The notes under the pieces were generated by a model that saw only the letters and a list, made by a program, of their open reading frames with translations, was not told where the DNA came from and did not search any database. From a bacterium (GTDB taxonomy: Bacteria; Patescibacteriota; Minisyncoccia; Phycocordibacterales; UBA5272): 43,366 nt of DNA. The translations under genes were made by a program, and so were the position numbers. Positions 1 to 8,373 of the stretch are shown here, one piece after another. Within the stretch, counting starts at the first letter, position 1, and each line of letters starts with the position of its first letter. The stretch lies in contig JAHFMX010000008.1 in the NCBI GenBank assembly GCA_023267635.1, positions 1 to 43,366 of the forward strand, given 5' to 3'.

Positions 1-120
1 CAATAGCAGAAGGAATGGCACAATCAGGGACTTCCTTGGGTCAGGCAGTACAGGCATTTTCTCAATATGATAAGACAACTCCTGAAGGTGCATTGAGATT
101 TGCACAATCTAAAATAAATG
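1..120. repeat. Terminal overlap, left copy (circular closure)
   Basis: This 120-base stretch is identical to the last 120 bases of the window (43247-43366). It lies inside one open reading frame that continues in phase across the junction. The overlap therefore shows a circular or circularly permuted molecule of 43,246 bp. Whether it also reflects a physical terminal repeat cannot be told from sequence alone; an assembly overlap is the simplest reading. Confidence 0.95.
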
Positions 121-2366
121 AATATAACAAAGTACATCCACAGGCTAAATTAACTGTTACTGATAAACAAGTACAGGATTTGTTTAATTCAGCTCATAAA
201 ATTCAGACTATGCCACAGGGAAGAGAAAGAAATATTGCCTCAAATTACTTAATGGAGAAAGTCAACAACCTTATTCCTTCTACATTTGTTGATAAAGCAA
301 TAACCGTATGGAAGGCAGGACTTTTGACTTCACTTCGGACAACAGAGCGTAATTTATTGGGAAATACCATTCAGGGGGCAGCCGAAGTAGCGAAAGATAT
401 CCCTGCTAATTTTGCAGATAAACTTATGGGATTAAAAACAGGAAAACGATCAATGACATTTACAACACAAGGAGTTGGAACGGGAGCAAAACAAGGAGTT
501 CAATCTGCAAAAGATATTGTAACTACAGGATTTGATCCTACCCAACAAATATCTAAATATGATGTCCGTCATGTGACTTGGGGAAACAATACTGTAGAGC
601 AGGGATTAAAGAAATATACGGATTTTGTTTTTCGTACATTAGGAGCGCAGGATAAACCATTCTGGCAATCATCATTTGCCCGGTCACTTTATGATCAAGC
701 GGGTGCGGAAGCGATTAACGCTGGAAAACAAGGAGATAAGGTATTTATAGAAAATCTTGTTAATAAACCGACAGAACAGATGATGCTCAGTGCAACAAAA
801 GATGCAAACATAGCGACATTTCATGATCAATCAGGATTAAGCAAAATAGCGAACGCTTTTAAGAAAGAAATGGGAAAGAATGAAATTACAAAAGCAATTA
901 GTGAGATATTTGCTCCATTTACGGGAGTTCCATCATCCATAGCAACTCAAATTATAAGTTATTCTCCTATTGGCTTAGTAAAAGGAGCTATTAACACAGG
1001 AAAAGTGCTTGCAGGAAGTGTACCAGAATTACAACGACAAGCTGCACAAGAAGTTGGACGAGGAGTAATGGGAACCGGACTCTTTGGATTGGGAGCATAT
1101 CTTATGAGCAAAGGACTTATGACCGGGCAACCAAAAGATACAAAAGAAGCGGATCAATGGACACTAGAAGGAAAACAAGCTAATTCGATTATGATTGGTG
1201 GAAAATGGAGATCTATAAATTCTATTGGTCCACAAAATCTTATTTTGTTGGCTGGGGCAAAAGCACAAGCAGAACGTCAGAAAGGAAGCGAAGCATCCAT
1301 AGGAACATTTGCGGGGAATTTTGCAAAAGATTTTATGGGACAGACGTTTTTACAAGGGATGAGCGCTCCGTTAAACGTTATTACTGATCCAGTACGATAT
1401 GGTCCAAGTTATGCAGGAAATCAGATGGCATCAGCAGTTCCGAATATAATTAAAGATACTTCCAAGGCGTTTGATCCATATGCAAGAGAAAATAATAAGC
1501 CATTAGATTATGTAACAAATTCTATTCCCGGATTACGGAATCAGAATCTGATTAAACGTGATGTATTAGGAAATCCAATTCCTCAACAGCCGACAGGTTT
1601 AGGGGCTTATTTAGATTTATTCAATTCAAAAACTCCGATTGTTAATCCTGTTGTCAATGAATTATCAAGACTTAATGATATTGGTTCAAATGCTACGCCT
1701 TCAAAGATAACTGCAAAGCAGACTATCAATGGAGTAAAGATGCAATTAACTCCTGAACAACTTAATATACTTGAATCAACAGCAGGACCACAAGTTATAA
1801 ATTCATTAAATCAATTGATTCAAACACAAGGATATCAGACATTGGGGGATGAAGAGAAAGCGAATGCGATCAATTCGATAATAAGTCAAGTTCGTAAACA
1901 AGTAAAAGGAACTATTGATCTCAACAGTTCTACGCAACCAACAAATAAAAATTTATCAGGACAATATACGCTTATAAATCAGACAACAGGTGCAGTAAAA
2001 AATATTGATCTATCTACTCCTTTAACTCCTCCAATTTCAACTGGACTTACAGAACTTGATAAATTGGCAACTGCAAAATATAGTAATTCGATTACTACAA
2101 GAATAAATGATATTTATAGTCTATTTTTAGATGGTCAGATAAGTCAAAGCGACGCAAATTCACAAATCGTTCAATTGAAAGGATTAAAGACAACAGGAAC
2201 CTTAAAAGTACGACTACCGAGTCTCCGGCCCACCCTAAAGAAATCACCCAAAGTAAAGGTTCCGAAGATAAGTCTCGGTAAACTTAAAGTAAAGAAAGCA
2301 AAGAAGATTAAATTGTTAAAAGCTAAGTCTATAAGTCTTAAACCGTTAAAAGTGAAAGGGGCGTGA
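1..2366 (+). CDS. Giant polyvalent internal virion protein, C-terminal 788 residues
   Basis: This is the continuation of the gene starting at 41188. The frame enters at base 3 without interruption, and the methionine at base 15 is internal. The whole protein is 1474 residues. This part has a helical stretch with conserved-looking segments (GLLTSLRTTERNLLGN, then DKPFWQSSFARSLYDQA). A Gly/Ala-rich segment around FAPFTGVPSSIATQI and GRGVMGTGLFGLGAYL follows, then WRSINSIGPQNLILLAGAKA. The order and style resemble the large polyvalent protein-associated domains (LPD38-like) of phage proteins ejected with DNA; this is recalled, not searched. The C-terminus is very basic, a run of K/L/V repeats such as KVKVPKISLGKLKVKKAKK, perhaps DNA binding. 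The hydrophobic glycine-rich part could help cross the host membrane. Confidence 0.8.
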   Translation, partial: IAEGMAQSGTSLGQAVQAFSQYDKTTPEGALRFAQSKINEYNKVHPQAKLTVTDKQVQDLFNSAHKIQTMPQGRERNIASNYLMEKVNNLIPSTFVDKAITVWKAGLLTSLRTTERNLLGNTIQGAAEVAKDIPANFADKLMGLKTGKRSMTFTTQGVGTGAKQGVQSAKDIVTTGFDPTQQISKYDVRHVTWGNNTVEQGLKKYTDFVFRTLGAQDKPFWQSSFARSLYDQAGAEAINAGKQGDKVFIENLVNKPTEQMMLSATKDANIATFHDQSGLSKIANAFKKEMGKNEITKAISEIFAPFTGVPSSIATQIISYSPIGLVKGAINTGKVLAGSVPELQRQAAQEVGRGVMGTGLFGLGAYLMSKGLMTGQPKDTKEADQWTLEGKQANSIMIGGKWRSINSIGPQNLILLAGAKAQAERQKGSEASIGTFAGNFAKDFMGQTFLQGMSAPLNVITDPVRYGPSYAGNQMASAVPNIIKDTSKAFDPYARENNKPLDYVTNSIPGLRNQNLIKRDVLGNPIPQQPTGLGAYLDLFNSKTPIVNPVVNELSRLNDIGSNATPSKITAKQTINGVKMQLTPEQLNILESTAGPQVINSLNQLIQTQGYQTLGDEEKANAINSIISQVRKQVKGTIDLNSSTQPTNKNLSGQYTLINQTTGAVKNIDLSTPLTPPISTGLTELDKLATAKYSNSITTRINDIYSLFLDGQISQSDANSQIVQLKGLKTTGTLKVRLPSLRPTLKKSPKVKVPKISLGKLKVKKAKKIKLLKAKSISLKPLKVKGA

Positions 2367-2372
2367 TAAACT

Positions 2373-2537
2373 ATGGCAGAATCAGATGTTGGTATTCCAA
2401 GAGTCAAGGTTCAACTGACCGCAGTCCAAAATGCAAGAGTGGCCGCAATAACCTTGCAGTCAAAGACTGTTGGAGTAACGGAAGCGGATATAGAAGAACT
2501 GAAAACTTTGAAAATTGAAGCGAGAAAAATTAAGTGA
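2373..2537 (+). CDS. Small hypothetical protein, 54 aa
   Basis: It begins 6 bases after the giant gene's stop, behind an AAAGGGG Shine-Dalgarno-like run. The product (MAESDVGIPRVKVQLTAVQ...) is short, with a predicted C-terminal helix rich in Glu, Leu and Lys. The stop TGA lies within the ribosome-binding region of the next gene, so the three small genes that follow the giant gene look co-translated. The function is not recognised; a minor virion or assembly role is only a positional guess. Confidence 0.7.
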   Translation: MAESDVGIPRVKVQLTAVQNARVAAITLQSKTVGVTEADIEELKTLKIEARKIK

Positions 2538-2548
2538 AAGGAGGTTCT

Positions 2549-2767
2549 ATGGCAAAAATAAAGAAGACTGGGAAGTTTCATGGTAAGTCTAATGCGCTAG
2601 GTCATGGTGGCAGAGCCGCCCAACTGAAAGCACAGGGAGTTCCAGGTGGTGTGATCGGGAATTTAGCACGAGCAGCTCAAGCAGCACCAGGAATGAAGAA
2701 TTATCACGGAATGTCTCATTCAGACATGATGATTTCAAAAAGAATTCAAAAAGCAACTAAGAAATGA
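2549..2767 (+). CDS. Small basic glycine-rich protein, 72 aa
   Basis: I chose the ATG at 2549 because a perfect AAAGGAGGT sits just upstream; an in-frame GTG at 2534 would place that site inside the gene. The product is basic and rich in Gly, Ala, Lys and His (FHGKSNALGHGGRAAQLKAQ), with a Lys-rich tail, and has no membrane segment. Small basic proteins of this kind next to packaging genes are common in phages and often go unannotated. Nucleic acid or virion binding is plausible but not shown. Confidence 0.75.
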   Translation: MAKIKKTGKFHGKSNALGHGGRAAQLKAQGVPGGVIGNLARAAQAAPGMKNYHGMSHSDMMISKRIQKATKK

Positions 2768-2777
2768 GGTGAGTTCT

Positions 2778-2945
2778 ATGCCTTTTAAGTCAAAGGCTCA
2801 GATGCGTTTCCTATATGCAAATCATCCTGACATCGCAAAACGTTGGGAAGATTCGTATGGGATTCCGTCACGTTTACCCAACAAAGTAAACGGAGGGAAT
2901 ATAGAAGCCCGCATTATGAAAGCCACTAAAAAGAAGAAAAAATAA
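2778..2945 (+). CDS. Small conserved phage protein, 55 aa
   Basis: The protein begins MPFKSKAQMRFLYANHPDIA and continues KRWEDSYGIPSRLP before a Lys-rich end. I recognise this as a very common small phage protein type (MPFKSKAQ-R-F-A-P-KRWE pattern) found next to structural and packaging genes, with no assigned biochemical role. A GAGGTGAG ribosome-binding site precedes the ATG. The gene ends just upstream of the terminase promoter. Confidence 0.75.
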   Translation: MPFKSKAQMRFLYANHPDIAKRWEDSYGIPSRLPNKVNGGNIEARIMKATKKKKK

Positions 2946-2973
2946 TTGACGTTGTGTGTTATAGTAACTAATT
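2946..2973 (+). promoter_or_regulatory. Promoter for small terminase, leaderless type B
   Basis: A -10 box TATAGT (2960-2965) lies 8 nt before the terminase ATG, with TG one base upstream of it (extended -10). A TTGACG at 2946-2951 sits only 8 nt upstream of the -10, too close for a normal -35. The arrangement TTGACG, then TGTGT, then TTATA(G/A)T recurs before the gene at 9462. The predicted transcript starts at or next to the ATG. Confidence 0.55.
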
Positions 2974-3459
2974 ATGCCACACCCAGGAGGAAGACCAAGT
3001 AAATACGATCCTTCATTTTGTGAAGAAGCTATTTTATATGTTGGAGGAGGAAAAAGCAAAGAAGCATTTGCTGGTCATTTGGGGGTTTCAAAACAAACTT
3101 TATATAATTGGATGAAAGAAAATAAAGAGTTTTTGGACTCCATAAAAGTAGCAGAAGCAATGAGTCAGGATTTTTGGGAAGAATTAGGAATAATTGGAAC
3201 GATAGAAGGTAAAAATTTTAATGCTACAACATGGATATTCAACATGAAAAATAGATTTGCATGGAAGGATAAGATGGAATTAGCTGGTGATAAAGATAAT
3301 CCTTTGAGCATTTATTCAAATTTATCTGATGGACAACTTGATCAGCTTATCCAATCAAGAATTGCCCAGGTTGGAATTAGTACAGTTGTTGGAGGAGAAA
3401 CAAAACCGGATGAAACTAAATCCGATGAAGTACGCTCAACAACATCCGAAACAACTTGA
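2974..3459 (+). CDS. terS: Terminase small subunit
   Basis: This is the DNA-recognition subunit of the packaging motor. The N-terminus has PGGRPSKYDPSFCEEAI followed by a helix-turn-helix (AFAGHLGVSKQTLYNWMKE, residues about 30-50) that should bind the packaging site. The middle segment (WEELGIIGTIEGKNFNATTWIFNMKNRFAW) is typical of phage small terminases. At 161 residues it has usual length. The large subunit overlaps its 3' end in another frame, the normal order. The ATG follows a -10 box by 8 nt, so translation is probably leaderless. Confidence 0.88.
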   Translation: MPHPGGRPSKYDPSFCEEAILYVGGGKSKEAFAGHLGVSKQTLYNWMKENKEFLDSIKVAEAMSQDFWEELGIIGTIEGKNFNATTWIFNMKNRFAWKDKMELAGDKDNPLSIYSNLSDGQLDQLIQSRIAQVGISTVVGGETKPDETKSDEVRSTTSETT

Positions 3460-4738
3460 GGCGACAAAAGCATTACAACCAATTAGAGCCCTATTCTGGG
3501 GAAATCGAGTAGGAAAAACAGAATGGGGCGCTCAAGAATCTGTACGATATTCTACTGGAACTCATCCTTTCAAAAAAATAATAATTCCTAATGATGGTTG
3601 GGTTATTAGTCCCTCGTTTGATCTTCAGTTAGAAGGAACTCAAAAAAAATTAGAAAAGTATATTGGTTCTAATGAAATAGAACATATTGATTATCTTCGA
3701 TCATCCATATGGAAATCATTAAGATTAAAGTGTGGTTCTTTAATGACTTTTAAAACATATGAACAAGGAAGAGAGAAATTTCAATCTGCTGCTAAACGAT
3801 GGATTTGGTTTGATGAGGAACCGCCGAGCGATATTTATGAAGAGTGTGTAGTACGTCAGGAAGCTGGAATACCTTTGGATATTTGGATAACGATGACTCC
3901 AATCAACGGAATGACTTGGATTTATGACGATATTTATTCAGATACGGGAAACCCTTTGTATTATATTTCTGAAGCAGAATGGAATGATAATCCTTATTTG
4001 ACTGATTCTCAAAAGAACATTATGAGAGGTATTTTAGAGAAAAGAGGACAATCATTGGAAGTTCGAGAAAAAGGTCATTTTGTCAGTAGGGTAGGTTTGG
4101 TTTGTTCATGGTGGAGAAGAGAAAAACATCTACGGGAGTATAAAAGTTTTCCTGTCGATTGGTCATACTTTGAGATATTTGATGGTGGTTGGACTGATCC
4201 AGCGACATGGTTACTTATTGGTATTGATAATTTAGGAGATATAAATATACTTGATGGATTTAAAGAAACTGAATTATTAACTGAAGATATTAAAGAAAAA
4301 CGAAAGAATAAAGTCTTAGGGTTAGTTATTCGTAAAGGTATATCCGACAACGATAATCCTCGTTTAAATAAAGAGCTATCTAAACCTCCTGATGGAATAA
4401 GTTTAATTCCAATAGAAAAAACACCAAACGAAAAGAAATCATGGGATGAAACGATGGCTGAGGCTATGGCAAGTTTTGGTCGTATTCAAAAAGGAACTGG
4501 GGAACCAAGATTATTTATAAATAAAAATCTTACATGGTTGATTCAACAGATTGAAAATCTTAAATGGCTAGAACAAAAGAAAGTTGAAGGAGTAGAAATT
4601 TTACCTAAATGGAATGATCATAGAAAATTCGGTCATCATTTTGATGGTGTATATGATCTAGCTTATTTTTGTACGGATTATTTAAAACCACTTGAAAAAG
4701 AAACACTACCTTACAATAGATCAAAGTGGTCAATATAA
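3410..4738 (+). CDS. terL: Terminase large subunit (packaging ATPase and nuclease)
   Basis: The ATPase translocates DNA into the prohead and the C-terminal RNase H-fold nuclease cuts it. Walker A is GNRVGKT (residues 31-37) and Walker B is WIWFDEE (131-137). TMTPINGMTW (161-170) fits the coupling motif. Nuclease acidic residues are likely D258 (FEIFDGGW) and the Asp in HHFDGVYDLAYF near the end. From the ATG at 3410 it is 442 residues, normal length. That start overlaps terS by 50 nt behind GGAGGAG. An ATG at 3425 is the alternative, and the longer frame from 3329 has no good ribosome site. The stop is one base before the next ATG. Confidence 0.9.
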   Translation: MKLNPMKYAQQHPKQLEATKALQPIRALFWGNRVGKTEWGAQESVRYSTGTHPFKKIIIPNDGWVISPSFDLQLEGTQKKLEKYIGSNEIEHIDYLRSSIWKSLRLKCGSLMTFKTYEQGREKFQSAAKRWIWFDEEPPSDIYEECVVRQEAGIPLDIWITMTPINGMTWIYDDIYSDTGNPLYYISEAEWNDNPYLTDSQKNIMRGILEKRGQSLEVREKGHFVSRVGLVCSWWRREKHLREYKSFPVDWSYFEIFDGGWTDPATWLLIGIDNLGDINILDGFKETELLTEDIKEKRKNKVLGLVIRKGISDNDNPRLNKELSKPPDGISLIPIEKTPNEKKSWDETMAEAMASFGRIQKGTGEPRLFINKNLTWLIQQIENLKWLEQKKVEGVEILPKWNDHRKFGHHFDGVYDLAYFCTDYLKPLEKETLPYNRSKWSI

Positions 4739-4739
4739 T

Positions 4740-5120
4740 ATGCCTACAGGGATTTACATACGGACAGAGGAAATAAGAATCAAGATGCGCCTCTCGCATC
4801 AGGCCGGCTGGATATCGTCGTATAAGAAACCGAAACCAGATGTAACCAAGACAAACATTCCAACTGAGATAAGCCGGGCCATGAGAGGTTGGACGAAGTG
4901 GGGTGGCGCAAATCATGGATACTTAACTAATGATGATGAATGGTATTGTCAAGCCTGTAACGAGAAACAGTCTACCGGCCTCCCCTCATACCTCATCAGG
5001 ATTAAGGATCAGGACTTCGGGAGGATATGTTCGACGTGTTTGAACATTGCGTTACTACGGAAGATCAACAATATTTTCGACCTTATTACCTTTACCCGAA
5101 AGGTCATTCCAGACTTTTAG
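4740..5120 (+). CDS. NUMOD3-like zinc-finger protein, possible homing endonuclease relic
   Basis: The 126-residue protein starts MPTGIYIRTEEIRIKMRLSH, which resembles NUMOD3 DNA-binding motifs at the ends of GIY-YIG and HNH homing endonucleases. A zinc-binding pair follows (CQAC and CSTC, about 28 residues apart). I see neither a GIY-YIG nuclease core nor a clear HNH His-Asn-His triad, so it is either a stand-alone DNA-binding protein or a decayed endonuclease. It sits between terL and portal, a frequent site for free-standing homing genes. The ATG is one base after the terL stop with no strong ribosome site, suggesting coupling. Confidence 0.6.
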   Translation: MPTGIYIRTEEIRIKMRLSHQAGWISSYKKPKPDVTKTNIPTEISRAMRGWTKWGGANHGYLTNDDEWYCQACNEKQSTGLPSYLIRIKDQDFGRICSTCLNIALLRKINNIFDLITFTRKVIPDF

Positions 5121-5156
5121 TTGATAACATAATCTTTTAGTCTTTATTCTTGAGGA
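5121..5156 (+). promoter_or_regulatory. Late virion promoter copy 1 (portal), leaderless
   Basis: TTGATA (5121-5126) is followed by 18 bp and the -10 box TATTCT (5145-5150). The portal ATG at 5157 is 6 nt downstream, so the transcript should begin at or very near the A of ATG. It directly abuts the stop of the preceding gene. Confidence 0.8.
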
Positions 5157-7247
5157 ATGAAGAACCCCTATTTTACGATTCTCCAAGAGTGTCAGGATCA
5201 CTACCGGATGTGGCGGGAAGATAATGACAAGCGAAGAACACGGAAGAATGGTTGGAATGATGTTACTGATGCGTATTGGGGAAAGTTGCCGAAAGATTGG
5301 CCGTATCTGTCTAAGGTCGTTGATCCAAGGATTCGTACCTCCCTCATTGAGAAGAACGCCCGGCTGCTCAACGCTAAACTGCGAGGTCGCTTGGTCCCCC
5401 GTGAGGGAGGAGATGTACTAAAGGCCCGTATAAACAACGCTGTCTTGGATTTCCAATGGGACAATGCCAATGATAGCGGGTCCATGCTTTCCAAGTGGGC
5501 GGCGATGGATATGGATACCCGGCTCTACATGAGCAAATTCGCTTTAGTTACGTGGAAGCATGAAGAAGAAAAGGATGGAGAGATTCTCTTTGATGGTAAT
5601 GAGTTTTATCCGAAAGATATACGGGATTGTGGTATTGATCCGACAGCAAGTCATATTCGAAACGCTAAGTGGTTTCAGCTCAGGAGCTGGGCCAAGATTG
5701 AAGACCTAGAGAATGTAAATGACACACCCAACGGGAAGAAGTATCCGGGGCTTAGTAAGCTCAAAGCATACATTGAAGACAACGGATACATCAACATCAG
5801 CCGGAGAGATTCAGCGTATGGAGATAGACTCAAACAAAATAAAGGTCTTTCAGATCGTACAGGAGAAGATAAGTCATTCCCAGTTGTTGAGTTAGTAACC
5901 GAATATCGAAAAGATCGTTGGGTTACGTTCTGTCCCTCTTATCACATCATTCTTCGTGATATAGACAACCCGTATGAGCATGGTCAGATTCCCGTCGTTC
6001 AATTAAGATACTATCCTTTAGGTGATGATCCATTAGGGGAAAGCGAAGTTGAGCCGGTTATTCCGATGTGGAAAGCTATCTGTGCGACGCTCTGCGGGTA
6101 CTTAGACAACATGAACATTCACATGCGCCCGCCCCTTAAAATCATAAGCGGAGCCGTACAGATTGAGACGATTGTATTCGGTCCTGAAGCACAGTGGATG
6201 ATGGATAGGCCTGATGCAGTTACTGAAATGCAGTCAAACGGTGAGGCGATGCGCTATTTCCAGACAACCTATTCAGCGCTTATCTCTGCTTTCAATACGG
6301 CAATGGGTGATACCTCACAGGGAGTGAGTGGTGTTGATACGTTTAATCCCAAGAAGACCGCTACAGAAATTAAACATTCCGAGAGGCAACAGAATGTGAG
6401 AGATCAAAGCAATCAGATGTATTTAGGAGAGTCTATCGCCGATATGATGATGATGTGGCTATCTAATAACAAGCAATTCCTCTTCATGGACCCAAGTAAA
6501 CAGGAATATGTGTTAAGAATAGTCGGTACTGATCTTTTTAATTACTTTAAGCGTGCCGGACTGGATGGAATGGAAGTCAAACCCGAAGCAATGCAGATGA
6601 TCGGTGATATTATTAACTTACAGGGCGGGAATATGAGCGATGAAGACGTCAATCAGCTCTATGAAAGTGCCAAGACTCCTATTTATCCGGTCTTTAAGAA
6701 CCCGAATGAGAAGAATCCGGCCAAATTGCAGTACAAAGCCAAGATGAGTGTCAATGATATGGGTGACGGGGCTGAGATAAACGTTATCCCTGAAGATTTG
6801 GAAGGATTGTACGACTACATCCCTGATGTTGCCAGTATGCAATCGGGAAGCGGAGAAATGCTACAAGAGGCGCAGCAACAGGCTCTCGCAACCTTGACAA
6901 CTAACCCAAGTGTGTTACAGTTGTTGGCATCGCAGGGTGTAGAGCCGCAGATCAAAGACTTATTGATCTCTGTCTTTAACAATGCAGGACTACAAGATGC
7001 AGAAAAATACTTCATCGTTAAGCAACCTCAAGGCCCAACTCTCGGAAGCAATGGACTTAACAACCCTCTACCACAGCAAGGAGTTCCAACAGCGCCTCCT
7101 TCCCCTCCTGGAGCAGGACTCCCGCCAAACATGGCTGGACCCCAACAAGTTCAAAACGCCGGAGGAATTCCAACGGGCGTACAACCTAGCGTTCAGCAAG
7201 GCGCAGGTGGCCCAAGCGTTAATCCTCTTCCTGGCATCACAGGGTGA
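5157..7247 (+). CDS. Portal protein
   Basis: The portal is the dodecameric ring at the capsid vertex through which DNA is packaged and ejected. The 696-residue protein has the usual look of podovirus-type portals. The N-terminus is helical, with SLIEKNARLLNAKLRGRLVP. The middle has GEILFDGNEFYPKDIRDCGI, then IPVVQLRYYPLGDDPLGES. The stem-like helical region includes KKTATEIKHSERQQNVRDQS. The last 70 residues are Pro/Gly/Gln-rich and are also read in another frame by the next gene. It follows terL as expected and starts from a leaderless promoter. Confidence 0.85.
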   Translation: MKNPYFTILQECQDHYRMWREDNDKRRTRKNGWNDVTDAYWGKLPKDWPYLSKVVDPRIRTSLIEKNARLLNAKLRGRLVPREGGDVLKARINNAVLDFQWDNANDSGSMLSKWAAMDMDTRLYMSKFALVTWKHEEEKDGEILFDGNEFYPKDIRDCGIDPTASHIRNAKWFQLRSWAKIEDLENVNDTPNGKKYPGLSKLKAYIEDNGYINISRRDSAYGDRLKQNKGLSDRTGEDKSFPVVELVTEYRKDRWVTFCPSYHIILRDIDNPYEHGQIPVVQLRYYPLGDDPLGESEVEPVIPMWKAICATLCGYLDNMNIHMRPPLKIISGAVQIETIVFGPEAQWMMDRPDAVTEMQSNGEAMRYFQTTYSALISAFNTAMGDTSQGVSGVDTFNPKKTATEIKHSERQQNVRDQSNQMYLGESIADMMMMWLSNNKQFLFMDPSKQEYVLRIVGTDLFNYFKRAGLDGMEVKPEAMQMIGDIINLQGGNMSDEDVNQLYESAKTPIYPVFKNPNEKNPAKLQYKAKMSVNDMGDGAEINVIPEDLEGLYDYIPDVASMQSGSGEMLQEAQQQALATLTTNPSVLQLLASQGVEPQIKDLLISVFNNAGLQDAEKYFIVKQPQGPTLGSNGLNNPLPQQGVPTAPPSPPGAGLPPNMAGPQQVQNAGGIPTGVQPSVQQGAGGPSVNPLPGITG

Positions 7248-7305
7248 ACGGGTCAAGAAGCTCCGGGAGATGATAAACAATCCCGAAAAGAATTACGAAC
7301 TATGA
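7051..7305 (+). CDS. Overlapping helical protein in the alternate frame of the portal tail, 84 aa
   Basis: This frame starts inside the portal gene, runs about 200 nt in a different frame, and ends 58 nt beyond the portal stop. It stops at TGA overlapping the next ATG (ATGA at 7302), the coupling seen between real genes here. The product (MDLTTLYHSKEFQQRLLPLL..., FKTPEEFQRAYNLAFSKAQV) has the composition of a folded helical protein. The portal reading over the same bases is low-complexity Pro/Gly/Gln. An upstream in-frame ATG at 6982 would give 107 residues. I prefer 7051 because CGGAAG lies just upstream. The function is unknown. Confidence 0.6.
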   Translation: MDLTTLYHSKEFQQRLLPLLEQDSRQTWLDPNKFKTPEEFQRAYNLAFSKAQVAQALILFLASQGERVKKLREMINNPEKNYEL

Positions 7306-7490
7306 GTGAACCCAAACTGCCTCCACTACCTACTGATGCGTTTGACGGAGATAAACAGAATACTGAAATAAAATTCCAACGATGTAAACATAAGAACGCT
7401 ACTTTTACCGGAAGCGAGATTCGTTGTTCTTGTGGTGCGGCATGGACCGGACCCGATCTTCACAAGCTCTACAAGCTCCTCATCAGTTGA
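7302..7490 (+). CDS. Small zinc-knuckle-like protein, 62 aa
   Basis: The start codon overlaps the preceding stop (ATGA). Residues 28-46 read C-x-H, then C-x-C-x-x-x-W (RCKHKNATFTGSEIRCSCG), a likely zinc site of the CxH...CxC type. The N-terminus is Pro-rich. The gene lies between portal and scaffold, but nothing assigns a function. The TGA stop falls within the next promoter's TTGATA box. Confidence 0.65.
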   Translation: MSEPKLPPLPTDAFDGDKQNTEIKFQRCKHKNATFTGSEIRCSCGAAWTGPDLHKLYKLLIS

Positions 7491-7516
7491 TAACATACCC
7501 CGAAGTGTTTTTTACT
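7487..7516 (+). promoter_or_regulatory. Late virion promoter copy 2 (scaffold and capsid)
   Basis: TTGATA (7487-7492) followed by AACAT, an 18-bp spacer and TTTACT (7511-7516). This is the weakest -10 of the nine copies. Unlike most others it drives a transcript with a leader of about 70 nt carrying a hairpin and a strong Shine-Dalgarno site before the scaffold gene. Confidence 0.65.
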
Positions 7517-7517
7517 A

Positions 7518-7585
7518 CTATCTGTAGCGAGTGCGATGCTCACACTATAGATTAGAGCAAATATAAACCATTGCTACGGAAGGAG
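7518..7585 (+). promoter_or_regulatory. Scaffold 5' leader: hairpin plus TTAGAGCAA-TATAAAC motif
   Basis: The leader folds into an imperfect hairpin: CTATCTGTAG (7518-7527) with CTATAGATTAG (7545-7555), extended by GAG with CTC near the loop. TTAGAGCAAATATAAAC (7552-7568) and GGAAGGAGG follow. The leader of the capsid gene repeats the layout: hairpin ending in TTAGAG, AGCAATATAAAC, then a strong Shine-Dalgarno. This suggests a shared element for stability or high expression of the two most abundant assembly proteins. Confidence 0.5.
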
Positions 7586-7593
7586 GACTATCT

Positions 7594-8373
7594 ATGGATA
7601 CTCCTCAAGGGAACACACAAGCGGAGGAGAAAACCGCACCGGCAATTCCCACCGAAACCAAACCAGCAGAGTCCGATGAACCCAAACTTCCCGACGGGGC
7701 AAGCGAGAGAACAACGGAGGAGTTCGATAAATTGAAAGCCCATAATAAGGCGCTCAAAGAAGAACTGGATTCTTATAAAAGTAAGACCTCTGTCTTAGAC
7801 GAACTGCGACCATCGCAAGATGTGCCGGTGGCAACACCTAATCTCTCTCCCAAAAAGGTTGAAGAGATCAAAAGTACGCTTGTTGATGAAAACGGTTACG
7901 TCGATGTAGCCAGGCTAGAGTCAGCACTCAAAGATGCCGATTCCAGGGCAAAACGTGCAGAAGACAAGGCGCAACAAGCAGAGCAACGGGTACAACGGTT
8001 TGAAGAGTCAGCTCAAGTTCGGGCTGCCCATGCTGAATTTCATCAGCTTGACCCCCACAGTTCTGATTTCGATCCGAAGTTCTATGAACTGGTGAGAAAT
8101 GAACTGATCGGGCAGATGATGAATGGAGAGCAGGATATCGTCAAAGCCGCAAAGAAAGTATCCAGTCTCTACTCGCCGAAGTCTGATGTAACGGCTGTCA
8201 AGGAAGAAGCAGTCAAAGAGTACAAGACAAAAGTCACCAAACGTGACCAAGCCAATGATGCAAGTCAGAACCGGGGGAAAACGCAGCCGAATGATATGGA
8301 AGAATTAAAGGCACGTACCCTCAAAGGTGACGACTCTGCACTCTTCAAAAGGCTACAGGCTTCAGGAAACTAA
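7594..8373 (+). CDS. Capsid scaffolding protein
   Basis: This 259-residue protein is very charged and mostly helical, with a coiled coil at about residues 85-145 (ESALKDADSRAKRAEDKAQQ and following heptads). The N-terminus is Pro/Glu-rich and disordered and the C-terminus is basic. The position directly before the major capsid gene, plus composition, identifies a scaffold that templates prohead assembly and then leaves. No protease is evident. A strong GGAAGGAGG site precedes the ATG. Confidence 0.8.
   Translation: MDTPQGNTQAEEKTAPAIPTETKPAESDEPKLPDGASERTTEEFDKLKAHNKALKEELDSYKSKTSVLDELRPSQDVPVATPNLSPKKVEEIKSTLVDENGYVDVARLESALKDADSRAKRAEDKAQQAEQRVQRFEESAQVRAAHAEFHQLDPHSSDFDPKFYELVRNELIGQMMNGEQDIVKAAKKVSSLYSPKSDVTAVKEEAVKEYKTKVTKRDQANDASQNRGKTQPNDMEELKARTLKGDDSALFKRLQASGN

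Noticed and set aside
1-120. A physical direct terminal repeat of the virion DNA
   Set aside because: The overlap is within a continuous gene and has the size of an assembly overlap; no terminase site or read-depth evidence is available to claim physical ends.
1205-1387. Small frame inside the giant gene
   Set aside because: Fully overlapped by a conserved-looking frame, with no ribosome site.
4734-4742. TATAAT directly before the ATG at 4740 as a leaderless promoter
   Set aside because: The box abuts the start codon with no gap, so transcription would begin inside the gene; it is the end of terL coding.
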